Source: Epiperipatus broadwayi (taxonomy: Eukaryota; Onychophora; Udeonychophora; Euonychophora; Peripatidae). From it: a DNA stretch of 64,000 nt. A model generated the notes under the pieces. That model was given only the letters and a program-made list of their open reading frames with translations. It was not told the origin of the DNA and did no database searches. Shown one piece after another: positions 22,387-32,811 of the stretch (the stretch's first letter is position 1; each line of letters opens with the position of its first letter). The position numbers and the translations under genes are program-made. The stretch spans positions 9,038,521 to 9,102,520 of the forward strand of contig JAQFVV010006200.1 in assembly GCA_028023455.1 (NCBI GenBank), given 5' to 3'.

Positions 22387-23660
22387 TATTAAGTGAATAT
22401 TATTTTAAATTCTTTTATTAAAGAAACTTGAAAAAATATAGACAAAATTTATAAAGTATTGCTGGATTTATGTTTATTTGTTAGTGATAAAATACATCCT
22501 TTACTGTGGACTAGTTTTGATTGTATTGCAGATTTTAGATCGATTAAAGATTCAGAGTTTGTAACAGCAAAGCAAAAGATAAAATTACAAATGCTAATTA
22601 GAACCCAATCACCAAATCAAAAAACCATTAATAATTTATCTAAGAAAGCCCTCTCTACAGATGAAGTTTCAGTTTTAGGAAAAGGTTTTAATTTTGCTTT
22701 AACGCTTTCCCAGATACCTTTTGAGAAAATTGTTCGTAATGTTGAATCAGCTCTTGATAAAATAGATTCTTCATCACTGATTTGGCTAGAGCCGAGACTT
22801 GCAATATTTTAAAAAAAGCTAAGCTTCCTAAAAATAATATTTCAAAGAAAGAAAGACAAGCATTAAATAATATAAAATCAGACAAATAAATTGTTGTACT
22901 TCCAACTGATAAAGGTAATGCTACTGTTGTTAGGGATCGTGACATTTACCATAATAAAATTTTAGATTTGCTTAATGATAAAACTTATAAACCATCAAAA
23001 AGAGACCATACTACACATTTGGAAAAAACAACAAAAGCCATTATTAATAAATTGCCTATTGAAACAGATAAAAAATAATCACTCATGAAAAATCATGTCT
23101 GTCCAAAACTTTATGAACTTCCAAAAATTCACAAACCAGATATTCCCTTCGTCCAGTACTAAGTGCAATAGGATCTCCAACTCATATTTTAGCTAGATAT
23201 TTATCGGATTTCATTAAGCCTACAATCCCATCTATTAAATCATATAAATTTCTGTTTTAAAAAAATTAAAAATTAATGCTAACATTCTGGTCAGTTTTGA
23301 TGTCATGTCTTTGTTTACAAACATTCCAATTGATGAACCATTAAATGTAATTTCACAATGCTGCAATTTACCAGACCATATTACTACTTTGATTAAACAT
23401 TGTCTTTTGAACACATATTTTGTATACAATGGACAGCATTACAGACAAGTTTTTGATATTCCTATGGGCTCACCTATCTCAGGAGTAATCGCTGATTTAT
23501 TCATGGAAAATATAGCAACTCTTGCTTTAGAATCAGCATCTTTGAAACCTCTCATTTGGCTTAGATACATAGATGACACTTTTGTCATATGGAAACATGA
23601 AAAAAATAAATTAGATGATTTTTTGTTACATTTAAATAATATGCATTCTCATATTATAAG
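22387..23660 (+). pseudogene. Penelope-like element 1, reverse transcriptase (5' part, before interruption)
   Basis: Frames across this interval together give the N-terminal and central RT regions of a PLE. From 22459 to 22812 the reading contains LSKKALSTDEVSVLGKGFNF and QIPFEKIVRNVESAL. About 22885-22990 contains VVLPTDKGNATVV. About 23100-23200 contains the PKLYELPKIHKP block. At 23305-23685 a clean frame gives MSLFTNIPIDEPLNVI, FDIPMGSPISGVIADLFMEN and LRYIDDTFVIW, where YIDD (about 23566-23577) is the catalytic box. Frameshifts and stops make it non-functional. Coding sequence breaks off at 23660 and resumes after 27365, with a 3.7 kb insertion between. PLE assignment is firm from the GSPxSGxIADLFME motif. 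Confidence 0.9.
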
Positions 23661-25802
23661 GGTCAGAATTTGTATATTTCATTAACCAGTTGCATCTTCC
23701 ACTACAATAGAAGAGCAACACTTCAGGTGGATTCAGGACCTGTAATGCTGAGCTTGAACCTAGTGGATTGAGTGCACATTATATAACTACGGGATAACAT
23801 ACTTGCCACCACCTTAGCAAATATCTTTTAGGCCACTGGGGTCAGGAAGATGCAAGATACTCTAACTAATTCTATTACAACTAATATTATTACTAAATCT
23901 AATGATTGACCTTGGTTATATTTAATTTATTTCGACATGAGATACTATGGCTATAGGGCATTAAGGAAATAGACATGAAGACATAGTTATAATTAAAATT
24001 ATATTTAATATTGATATAAATCTATTTACAAGCTTGGATTTTGATCTTAGTCAATACTCCTAATATGGCATGAATTTACATTATTAAAGTATTAATCATT
24101 TGACATATCCCTTTGGATATTTAATGATAACAAGCCCTTATTTCATGCCCCCAGACTAAGTACATTAGCTATCATGTGAGGTAAACATTGAATGAGATAT
24201 ACAGCTGCGAATTTACTCACCCCAACAATAGATTATATATAAAGTTTTATTTACATGATTAATTCTAAAGACGGTCTGTTATTGGAGGGCAAATAATGTG
24301 GGAGGCTTGGGAAGTGAAATCATAAGTAGAGATTAAAGGAATAATTAACTGGACAAGAGGTGGTATTGATAGAGATGCCATAGAATAATTACAGAGCAAA
24401 CTTTGAGATGCAATCCAGAAGGGAAATATAAATTCATGGGTGGGCTTCCTGCTGGGGACCCTACAAGACCGGTCATAATTGCAAGTTTGGGTTATGGCAA
24501 CTTCTGCCATTGTTACTACCCGATCACATTACGGATTTAGCTTTCCATGGGAGCACTTTGAACTGTGCCCTTCCATATAGAGTAGAACAATACCTTTAAA
24601 CATAAGTATCCAGTGATTTCCCTGGCTTTAAGCAAGATAAAACTTTGGCATTGCTCAATAATAACACCTATCTTTTGATAATATAACACGATTTATATAT
24701 TTAATTGCTAATAAATGGTGACTCACTCCCGAGGCCCATATTTATGAGTGATTAACTTACAAGACCTCAAATAACATGAGGTTGGTCTGATTATAAAGTT
24801 AAATTCAATGGATATCAATTGATGCTAATAATAAAAGGGTAAAGATTATAATTCTATCATATTTCTATTGTTAAGATATCCGCCCGCACAAATTACGGGA
24901 CATCCACATTTATAGCTAATCATGAAAATTAGATGCATCTCTGAAGCTAAGATAATTCATTTAAAATATAAGACGATACAAGAAAGCATATTAATATAAA
25001 ATGAGATGCATCCGAGAAATAATTTATAAAATATAAAGATATAATTTCTGAGCCAGCCTCTTTATCAATATAAGATGAGTTTACTATAAATATATTATCT
25101 AATGACTCCACGCATTTAGGTGAAGGCTAACATTTAATAAAGTTAAGAGGTTAGGTTGGAAATTATTGAGGCATGAAGTTCATTATGTCGATAAATAAAT
25201 ATTAACTGGATACCCAAGGAAAAGGAAAGATCGTATAGTAATTAAACATTTAAAGGTTACAGATTTTTAAGAAGTTTGGTGGTTTGAAATAGGATTTACA
25301 TGAGTAGACATTATGAATAAAATATTACAAATTAGAGATTCGAGTTCTAGTTTTGAATAAAAGAGCATGAAAGTTCTTAAAGATTTTGGGTACCAGTTAT
25401 GTTTGATTTAAGCAGAATGTGCACGTTTCTGATTGATCCTATTTATAAAGTATGAGAGTAGCTTTTCCTTAACAGTTCATTTATTGATCATGATTATAAG
25501 CAGCAGTTGATTCGGCAGCAGTATACGGATTATGGCAGACAATTTCAGTTCATTTTAAAAGCAAGTAAGGGATCCAGTGCACCTCCCATCTCCAGAGGAG
25601 AATAGCACATGCCGATTACTCTGGCATCGCAATGTTATATGTAAATAGCACACTTTAATAATTTGAAGCATGAAAGAAAGCAGAAGGCAGATTACAGAAA
25701 AACCAGCTAAGAGACAGAAAAACTAGATCCAATTTACTTTGAACAAGACTTTGTATAGCTTTTGTTTCCCTTGCTCTTTATCTTTTGGATCCATCTGACA
25801 AT

Positions 25803-26990
25803 ACTTTTTTTTTTTTCAAAATATTTATTAAACAAGTACAATGTTTACAGTGACAATTATGTATACATGGTAAATTAAAAGGAAAGCTAGAATTACAAAC
25901 ATAAAGAAGAATTACATGATTATAAATAAATATAAGATAGTATTCTGGGCAAGAGGTAAACCCGAATACCTGGTCTACTGTTAACACACAAGTAGGCCAA
26001 TTAAGCTCACCCAACTCACCTAGACAAATTGCCTCACACTACCAAGAGTCACTTAGTCAATCTAGAATTTGGTCAGATCACCATTGGCAAAATCACTACA
26101 ACTATGAAGGCTTAGGTATTTATGCTAAATCTGATGTGTTCAGTTAAATATCCATTTTGATAACATAAGGATCTGAACCTCTGATTATTAATAAAACCAT
26201 TTTCAGCAATATCTTAGATAGAAGAAACAGAGCGTTTTACCAGCAATCATTCTTACAATGCAATCAGAGTCCATGTTTCCTCGAGTAATACTTTTGGAGC
26301 TAGGTGCATGTCATGGTTTTTAAATTTTATAAGTTTATTCAGAAAGAATTTTCCCTCATGAATTGCACCGGGATTGAAAACCATTTTACGAGTAGACCAG
26401 AATGCATAGTTGATAAATAATGACAGCCTAATAGTAGGGATGGATCTTGTCTTAATACTGTCCTTAAGAGAGGTAACAAGGTAAAAATTCACTTTAAGGT
26501 TATCAGCAATAATCCTTCTAGACCTCCAGAGTCCATGGCATGAGTAAACCAGATGGTCAAATGTTTCATCATGAGTCTGGCAGAGGGGGCAGATTGGGTC
26601 AATTTTGTTGATGCCTCACCTATGGAAGAAACCAATTAGTGCTAATGGCATTTAAAGTTATCTTAATAATGAAATCAAAGAATTTTGGTTCCATAGACCA
26701 GCACCTGAAGAGGGAGATGACAGAGTGAATGAGACTATGTGCTTGCCAAATATTAATCCTGTTACCAAACGTATCATTCGTAATTACCATGTAGCTTTTG
26801 ATCAAAGCAATTGCGACATCAAGTATTTGTTCACCTTTTTGGTCCGCTCAAATATCCGCAAGTAAAATAGTGCTTTAAGAGTACATGTTCCATTTGTTAC
26901 TTCAATCTGGATATTTTGCTTTACTTTATTGTGTATTTCACCTATGACCTTAATGTACTGCAGTTGTTTCTTTAAAACTAATTAAAAGCT
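25803..26990 (-). pseudogene. LINE 3' end with zf-RVT-type zinc finger and poly(A) tail
   Basis: On the minus strand from about 26990, one frame reads KKQLQYIKVIGEIHNKVK-like linker text. After frame breaks it reads NRINIWQAHSLIHSVISLF, then KFFDFIIKITLNAISTNWFL. Next comes a CPLC-x6-TFDHLVYSC segment near 26600-26530, the layout of the zf-RVT domain found at the C-terminus of many LINE ORF2 proteins. The C-terminal frame continues from 26492 to 26253. The 3' end has an AATAAA signal near 25825-25830 followed by a run of about 14 A residues on the minus strand, so this is a genuine LINE 3' terminus. It is distinct from the RTE copies, which end in TGA repeats. The catalytic RT core is absent (5' truncated). 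Confidence 0.72.
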
Positions 26991-27194
26991 TTCAGGAATA
27001 TTTCTGTGTTCTATTGTCTCTTCACCCACTATGACTTGCAATTTTACTTAGCAAGGGAATTTCTAATTTTAATATATTTAAAAAGGTTAAAAACAACTTT
27101 TAGATTTTATAAATTAAAATGTTATATAACTTTAACCTAAATAATTATTAATGCAAAATATTAAATATTCTAAATTTAATAAATTATTTTCAGT

Positions 27195-27305
27195 GTGTTA
27201 ACATCTCATATTGGAGTGTGTGTGCATGAGGCATATTTAACAAGCTTATATATATATATATAACTAATACTATTATATGCACACAGTCCAATATTGAGAG
27301 TTTAA
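27195..27305 (+). repeat. 111-bp hairpin with ~28-bp arms around a TA microsatellite
   Basis: TTAACATCTCATATTGGAGT at the left is the imperfect reverse complement of TCCAATATTGAGAGTTTAA at the right, continuing into GTGTGTGCA against TGCACACA. The loop includes a TA repeat. It could be a small MITE or secondary structure; no TSD was evident. Confidence 0.6.
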
Positions 27306-27365
27306 ATTTAGGCGGGATGAAGGAGTGGGTAGAAGATGATAGAACAAATATGACTGAAGTGAAAC

Positions 27366-28310
27366 TAAGATTCGAATTTGAATCTTATAGTTTCAATATT
27401 AAATTTACAATGGAGACAGAGTCTGGTGGGAAAACTCCCTTTTCTTTATGTTCTAGTCACCAGAACACCAAATAGTTTATCTTTTTCGATTTACCAAAAG
27501 AATACACACATGGACAGATATTTACATTCTCATCATCACCCAACTCAGATAGTTTCCATAACCAAAACTCTTTTAAATAGAACAATTAACCTTTCAGATA
27601 AGTCACATCTGAAAGAAGAAATAAATTATATTAATAGTGTTTTATTAGCAAATAGTTATAATTATAAATTTATTTAAAAAAGCCTTATTTTAAGACCAAA
27701 TAGGAAACAAAAAGGAGATAAATCAGCTATTAGGATTTGTGTTTCATATGTAAAAGGAACTAGACAGTATTGGTCGTATATTAAAATGCTATAATATAAA
27801 TACAGTGTTTTCTACTCATCAAAAGATCAGCAATATAATAAAGAAGCCTAAGGATTCAATCCCTCTTGAATCTTATGGTGTTATCAAATCTCATGAAAAT
27901 TGTAAAGCTGCTTACATAGGTATGAGTAATTGTCATGTCAGTGTTAGGAGAGATGGCTGCTAATGCAGTTAAACAACACTCATCAGCAGCAGCACTCCAT
28001 ACTATAGATTCAGGTCATAAAATTGATTTTTTTAGTATCAGGTTCATATCCAGATGTGATAATCTCTACCAGTGCAAAATTAGAGAAGCCATTGAGATAC
28101 TTAAAAGGTCAGATTATATCAATAAGTGAGATGATACATGCAAACTTCCTTCTATTTGGCAAGATTTTTTTAAAAAACATTGTTAATTTAACATTTTTGC
28201 TATTGGTGGAACTTTAATGTTTTTTTCAAATCAGTGATTGTTGCACCTCTACAACCATCTTTCTACCTTTTATCACTCTGTAGATGACTTGTGTGATCAA
28301 GTCGCATCGG
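27366..28310 (+). pseudogene. Penelope-like element 1, RT thumb and GIY-YIG endonuclease (3' part, after interruption)
   Basis: This resumes the PLE1 coding sequence. LPFLYVLVTRTPNSLSFSIY and RYLHSHHHPTQIVSITKTLL (27420-27560) are the usual RT thumb and linker. At about 27868-28130, after frame changes, comes the endonuclease: a degenerate GIY (read as GVI), CKAAYIGMSNCHVSVR containing the YIG element, then AVKQHSSAAALHTIDSGHKI and IREAIEILKRSDYI. The H-x-SGHKID and REAIEI motifs are characteristic of PLE GIY-YIG domains. Stops and frameshifts occur between 27677 and 27935, so the protein is broken. A conserved 3' stem-loop follows at 28281-28309. Confidence 0.85.
28281..28309 (+). other. PLE 3' stem-loop, hammerhead-ribozyme-like core (PLE1)
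   Basis: TAGATGACTTG-TGTGAT-CAAGTC-GCATCGG: a perfect 6-bp stem (GACTTG/CAAGTC, 28286-28291 with 28298-28303) preceded by GATGA-like and followed by GCAT where GAAA would be expected. PLE2 has the same layout at 47481-47520. Hammerhead ribozyme motifs are known in PLEs; this copy lacks the GAAA and is presumably inactive. Confidence 0.5.
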
Positions 28311-28703
28311 TATATCAATATTTAAATTTTTAACATGGATGCACCCGCAAAATATCTTATATGCAACCCATGAAAATCTTCATATCAACAATATATATAT
28401 ATAAGGTAATAAAATGTTACAGCAATTTTTACGAAAGAAGGGGCATTTTTAACACCATCATAGAGAAAAAGTGATTGATAAATATTTGAATAGTTCTCCA
28501 TTTTATTTTTCTTCTAACTAAGAATAGTTAGATATTATATTTGATGGTTCACTGGATTGATTATGGTTAACTAAAAGAAAAAATCCAAGCCCAATGAAAA
28601 AATTTCCAAATGTACTCTGCCTAGATTTTGCATAAGCATGGTAGATTTATATAAACATTATAAGTACCTAAGTATATGTATCTATACACCCATATATAAA
28701 AAA

Positions 28704-28766
28704 AACCTCATGGTCTAGTAGTAATGCATCTGCTTGGCATTCCCACAACAGGATTTGAATTTGTGT
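28704..28766 (+). repeat. tRNA-derived SINE-like fragment
   Basis: TGGTCTAGTAGTAATGC (28711 onward) fits a pol III A box. CAACAGGATTTGAATTTGTG about 40 bases later is a decayed B box (consensus GGTTCGANTCC). The intervening ATCTGCTTGGCATTCC is tRNA-like. The anticodon arm does not fold well, so this is not a functional tRNA gene; a SINE head is the most likely reading. Confidence 0.4.
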
Positions 28767-29136
28767 TAAATAAACTTGATTTTTTTTTCCAGATTATAAT
28801 CTCATTTAAGATTTTTCTTTATGAAAGCTGTTTAACAGATAACTCAAATTTTAGTTAGTAAGTGATTATACCTATTCTTAAGTAAAGGATATTTAAACTT
28901 TTACTAATCAGCAAATGGAAATCCTACTACTAACTTTATTGTTTATTATCTGTGGGATATTCATCAAAGCTTTATCTTTACACATACATATAAAATCAGA
29001 TAAAATAACTTATAATAAACAAAAATCTCTGGAATAAATTCTCTAACATGCAATATAGCTATAGCTATTATTTAATTTTATATGACAGTAATTTGTATAC
29101 TGCAGTTTATTCCAGAGGTTTTTATATATATTACAA
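28767..29136 (+). other. AT-rich stretch, no gene seen
   Basis: Between the SINE-like fragment and the foldback at 29184. A/T runs and short open frames only. Confidence 0.5.
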
Positions 29137-29183
29137 GGAAATCAAGCCATACATCATATGATTTAATTTAATAAGCTTGTACT

Positions 29184-29462
29184 ACAAATGTTATATAATG
29201 AGCATGCTAATAGCTTTTAACAAGGTTTTCCGAATATCCCTATCCTCAGACTGGTTTCTTTGAAATTTTCAGATTTGTTACTTAATAGTTAACTATTAGA
29301 TAAATTCTGGGATTTAAATCTAATGCCTGAATATCTTTAAATCTAATGCCTGAATATCTTAGCATCTCACTGATGACAGCCAGAACTAGAATCTGGTCTG
29401 AGTATAGGGATATTCAGAAAAGCTTGTTAAGAGCTATTAGCATATTCATTATATAACATTTA
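29184..29462 (+). repeat. foldback element with ~72-bp inverted arms
   Basis: ACAAATGTTATATAATGAGC at 29184 and onward to CTCAGACTGG (about 29256) is the imperfect reverse complement of 29391-29462 (TCTGGTCTGAGTATAGGGAT... to AACATTTA). A 23-bp direct tandem (TAAATCTAATGCCTGAATAT plus CTT, twice) lies in the loop near 29313-29360. A related sequence sits at 63050-63260 inside RTE copy D, which supports a mobile repeat family. Confidence 0.75.
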
Positions 29463-29469
29463 TATATAT

Positions 29470-31225
29470 TGTAATGAAATTGAATTTTTACTCATAACTA
29501 TATAGCTTCTTGAATATATGCGAGGTCGCAATATAACTCTTTATTGCGGTAATTCGACACTGATCTAAAATTCTACATAATAGTTAATAATATTTCATAG
29601 AAACAAAACAAGCCCTTTTACTCATGGCAATATAACTAACTTAATATATGTGAGGATGCAATATATTTAATATTTCTCATCCAGCATATTTATGGACATC
29701 AATTTCTGACTCCAAGCACCAATATTATTTACATAAGAATTATGCTGGAAGAGATGGAAGAATGATAGGGGATATTTATAAAGCCCAGCCACTGTCTAGC
29801 TCACTCAGGGTGGGTGATACTTAAACCGTGAGAAACATACAGGGAACAACAATAATCAGATATTCAATTAATTTAATGAAATAATTTCTACACATACATC
29901 TATTTCTTTTCTTAGCTGCCTACATGAAATTCTAGATAAAGAAACAACATGAATATCTCATTGAAATTTAATATAACAAATAAATAATAAGAAAATAGTA
30001 TTTGTGCTCAAATACTTTTATAAAACTCAAACATACACATACATTTTACAAACAAGCAAATCAAATAACAAAGAGAAAAAATAATGTCCAATCAATCCAG
30101 ATGCTGAAATATAATTTTAACCATGAAGAGAGCTGATCATAATATCATTATATAAGTCTAAACATCAATAGAAAAGGTGCACTAATGTGTAAAGGAAAAA
30201 TATATATAGAATAAAGCGTACATATTACCTGGAATTCCCCAGGGAAAATAAGTGATTCAGATTGGTAATGATAATAATTTCATTTGATGCTATGGCCATT
30301 AAAGTTGCTCACCCTGAATTTGTTGTCCTGCTTGGTTCCTTAAATCTATTAATTTGGATTTTAACTCTAATACAGGTGGTCAGGAACAGATTCCTCCAGG
30401 TTCATCAAGTGCTTGTTTAATATTGTAGCAACTTGCATATCTTTGTGGGACCAGGATCAAAACCCAGCAGGTTTTAAGCTTTTACACTAGGCTGTTTATA
30501 GCTGGTGAATGTATATGCTGATTCCAATAAGTTTCCTAAATCTTCAACCTAGGAAATTAATAATATGAACAGACATAGATAATAGTTTTTTTATATTCAA
30601 ATTTCAGTAAAAATATTTCTTGAACTAACTCTTGTCCTTCCCCCCCTTCCTTTTCCTTTTTATGGTCCTTTTTTTCTTTTATATTCTACGATGTTCCAAT
30701 TCCAAGAATTTCAGTTATTTTTTTAATATTTAAGCACATGGTATCCAAGGTCCGGCTTCTCTTTAAAACAAAACAAAGATTTAGCATCTTTTCCTTTTTT
30801 GTCTTAAGAAAAAATTCTGTCAAACACCTTTAAGTTATTTTTTAAAAAAATAACTTAAAATAATGCCTTCATCAAAAAGGTATTCCACAGATAACAATCT
30901 GTATAATTTTCTTTTTTTTTTTTCATTAATAATATATTTTTCATTTTATTAAAAATTAAACAATGAATTTCATCATGGAAATAATGTGTATATTATATGT
31001 TTCTTTTAAATGATTCCTTCCATTCACTTGCCTATACAATATATATACACACACATGCTTTAAAAAATAAATGAGCACAAACTCCCCCTCCTTCATGTCC
31101 ATTTTAACTGCTTATTTAATTATTTGAAAGAAAAAGCAATATGAAATACAGAACAATTAATAATAAACCTATATGCATGTGCACAAATACCAAAATTCCC
31201 TTCTTTGAAACAGGGTTTAATCCCA
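29470..31225 (-). repeat. 3' LTR of E1
   Basis: Starts TGTAATGAAATTGAAT on the plus strand and ends TTTAATCCCA. It aligns through its full length with 32812-34552; shared landmarks include AAACAAGCCCTTTTACTC, GGAAGAGATGGAAGAATGAT, GGAACAACAATAATC and AATAATGCCTTCAT. Short indels, poly-C/T tracts (for example near 30640) and many transitions distinguish the copies. Confidence 0.88.
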
Positions 31226-31252
31226 TCCTTTTACAATATCCCCTCTCCCATT
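31226..31252 (-). promoter_or_regulatory. polypurine tract of E1
   Basis: On the minus strand the bases just before the 3' LTR read GGGAGAGGGGATATTGTAAAAGGA then TG of the LTR. In practice the primer would be the AAAAGGA immediately adjacent or the GGGAGAGGGG a few bases upstream. Confidence 0.6.
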
Positions 31253-31651
31253 CAAAAGCCTTCAAACACAGTCTATGTGTTTGAACGGCTCAAATTTAAG
31301 CATCAAATCAATTGACAAAAAAAAATTATATACTAATCTTTAAACATGTCCCTATCTGTTAGATTTGATACAGTTACCCATATAACAAATATGAAAAAAA
31401 ACTTTCAGGATGTCTTCATTTATGTCTATTTTCTTCTTCTTTTATGTTGATTGGCCTATTGACCATCTTTTGGCATAGAGGCCACAACCCTTTTTCCAAT
31501 TCATTATTCGGCTTTCCCAACAGTCTTCATACTCATACTACCACTTCAGTCTAACACTATTATCCCCACTCTTGTGATTTTCTGAACTCCAATCTGGTCC
31601 CTCATCTTCTACCCCAAATCTCACAACCCGAGCACCCTGAACTTCTTTTCC

Positions 31652-32500
31652 TCAATCTATTGCTAAATTATAATTATAGGCGCTCATATCAATCACATTG
31701 AGTAACTCAGAGGCTTCCTCAATGGATGCTTTTTGTATCCCTAATATCATTTGTTCCACTTTCATCGGCATATTATGTCTCACGATCCAAATAATGTGGC
31801 TTTCCATTAAGTTGCACGCATTTAGCATCCGCAACTTTGCCACTCGCTGATGAAAGAATTCAGAGTAACTTTCTTGGCCAACTTCTCTATACTTATGCAT
31901 AATTTGGTATCTCGTCAACTCCTGGTGATCCTCAGACCAAAAAATATTCTGTACCTCTCTTTGATACTCCTCGAATGTCGTAGATTGCTGAAAAAGTGAA
32001 TCCCATCATGATTGTGCATTTTCAATTAGATTGCTAAACATAATTGCAATTTTGCTTTCCTCAGCCATATGGTTAATGCTAAAATATCTCAGGCTTTGCA
32101 AGTGTTCTATGGTTGCTTCTCCCATTTGGCTGGCAAATGGCCGAATATTTAAAAATTGATTCACATTAACCTGTGCTGGTACATATTTTGTCATAGCTTC
32201 CTGCCCTTCTGCTACCTTTACATTACTTCCAGATCTCTTTTCTCTTCACCCTTGCCCTGGCTTTTGTCTATTTCCTTTTTGCTTGACATCTTCATCTTTA
32301 CCCATGCTTTCTTCTGTCACCATCTTGCTATCTCTTTTTTTCCCTTGATTACTCTTTTTTTATTCCTACTTTCTGTTCTAATTCCTGAAATATCTTTTCA
32401 AACTTATCTTCAAATTCCTGAAATCTCAGTTCTAAGCTCTCTAAGTTTTTTTATAATAATCTCCATCCTGCCTGATTTTCCTTCTATTTCTTTCTTCTGT
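31652..32500 (-). pseudogene. Gypsy-type gag of E1
   Basis: On the minus strand the first part (about 32500-32200) is rich in Lys, Glu and Gln with frame breaks. The frame from 32194 to 32006 gives VNVNQFLNIRPFASQMGEAT and a helical MAEESKIAIMFSNLIENAQ. After one stop or frame break, text from about 31990 reads FEEYQREVQNIFWSEDHQEL. The frame 31918-31652 continues RYQIMHKYREVGQESYSEFF, RVAKLRMLNACNLMESHII and an end rich in Glu and Asp. The W/F-x-E...QxxGESxxEFxxR-like layout is that of metazoan Gypsy capsid proteins. No zinc knuckle was found downstream. A few breaks make it a pseudogene; it has a different sequence from the gag at 38.5-39.1 kb. Confidence 0.65.
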
Positions 32501-32790
32501 TGATCCATTTTCTTCTGTGATCTTGTTCTCATTTACTTCCTGTTTTATCCTAGCAATACTTCTTTTAAATATATCACTTTCTAAAAATCAAACATGCTAG
32601 GCTTAATTCCCCAACCCACAAAGTATTGTGCTACACATATATAAATTTTCCTATATAATCTGCTCTATTATATATCTTCCAATTTCTTTTTCTAAAGACA
32701 AAACAAAATAACCACTAATATTCTCTCTTTAATTCTTTTACTATTACTCGACCCTTATATTTTGTCCCCCATATTTTCTGTTCTTCGAAA

Positions 32791-32810
32791 GCCCCTAAAT
32801 TGGGAGGCCA
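32791..32810 (-). promoter_or_regulatory. primer-binding-site-like sequence of E1
   Basis: The reverse complement reads TGGCCTCCCAATTTAGGGGC, one base downstream of the CA end of the 5' LTR. It resembles a drifted tRNA-Lys-type PBS (TGGCGCCCAACGTGGGGC), with the same TGG start and GGGGC end. Confidence 0.6.
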
Positions 32811-32811
32811 T

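Larger units (their letters stand above)
23661..27365 (+). other. composite 3.7 kb insertion splitting PLE1
   Basis: PLE coding stops after HSHIIRV near 23660 and resumes with FEFESYSFNIKFTMETE from about 27370. The four bases TAAG occur at both edges (23657-23660 and 27366-27369), compatible with a 4-bp target duplication, though AT-rich chance is possible. The insert holds a minus-strand LINE tail (25805-26990), a small inverted repeat (27195-27305) and a left part (23661-25800) without recognised genes that is GC-richer near 24270-24560 and 25560-25640. It may itself be several nested insertions; terminal repeats of the whole block were not found. Confidence 0.65.

Noticed and set aside
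24265-24510. 81-codon minus-strand frame
   Set aside because: No recognisable motif and no context; retained only as part of the unclassified insert.
23661-27369. Helitron (5' TC, 3' CTAA-like end)
   Set aside because: No 3' hairpin, no A/T target and no Rep/helicase traces; the ends fit as well to a 4-bp TAAG duplication.
28704-28766. functional tRNA gene
   Set aside because: A and B boxes are present but the stems do not pair and the B box is decayed; treated as SINE-like.
32156-32503. 115-codon plus-strand open frame with a membrane-protein look
   Set aside because: It is the antisense shadow of the lysine- and glutamate-rich gag region of E1.
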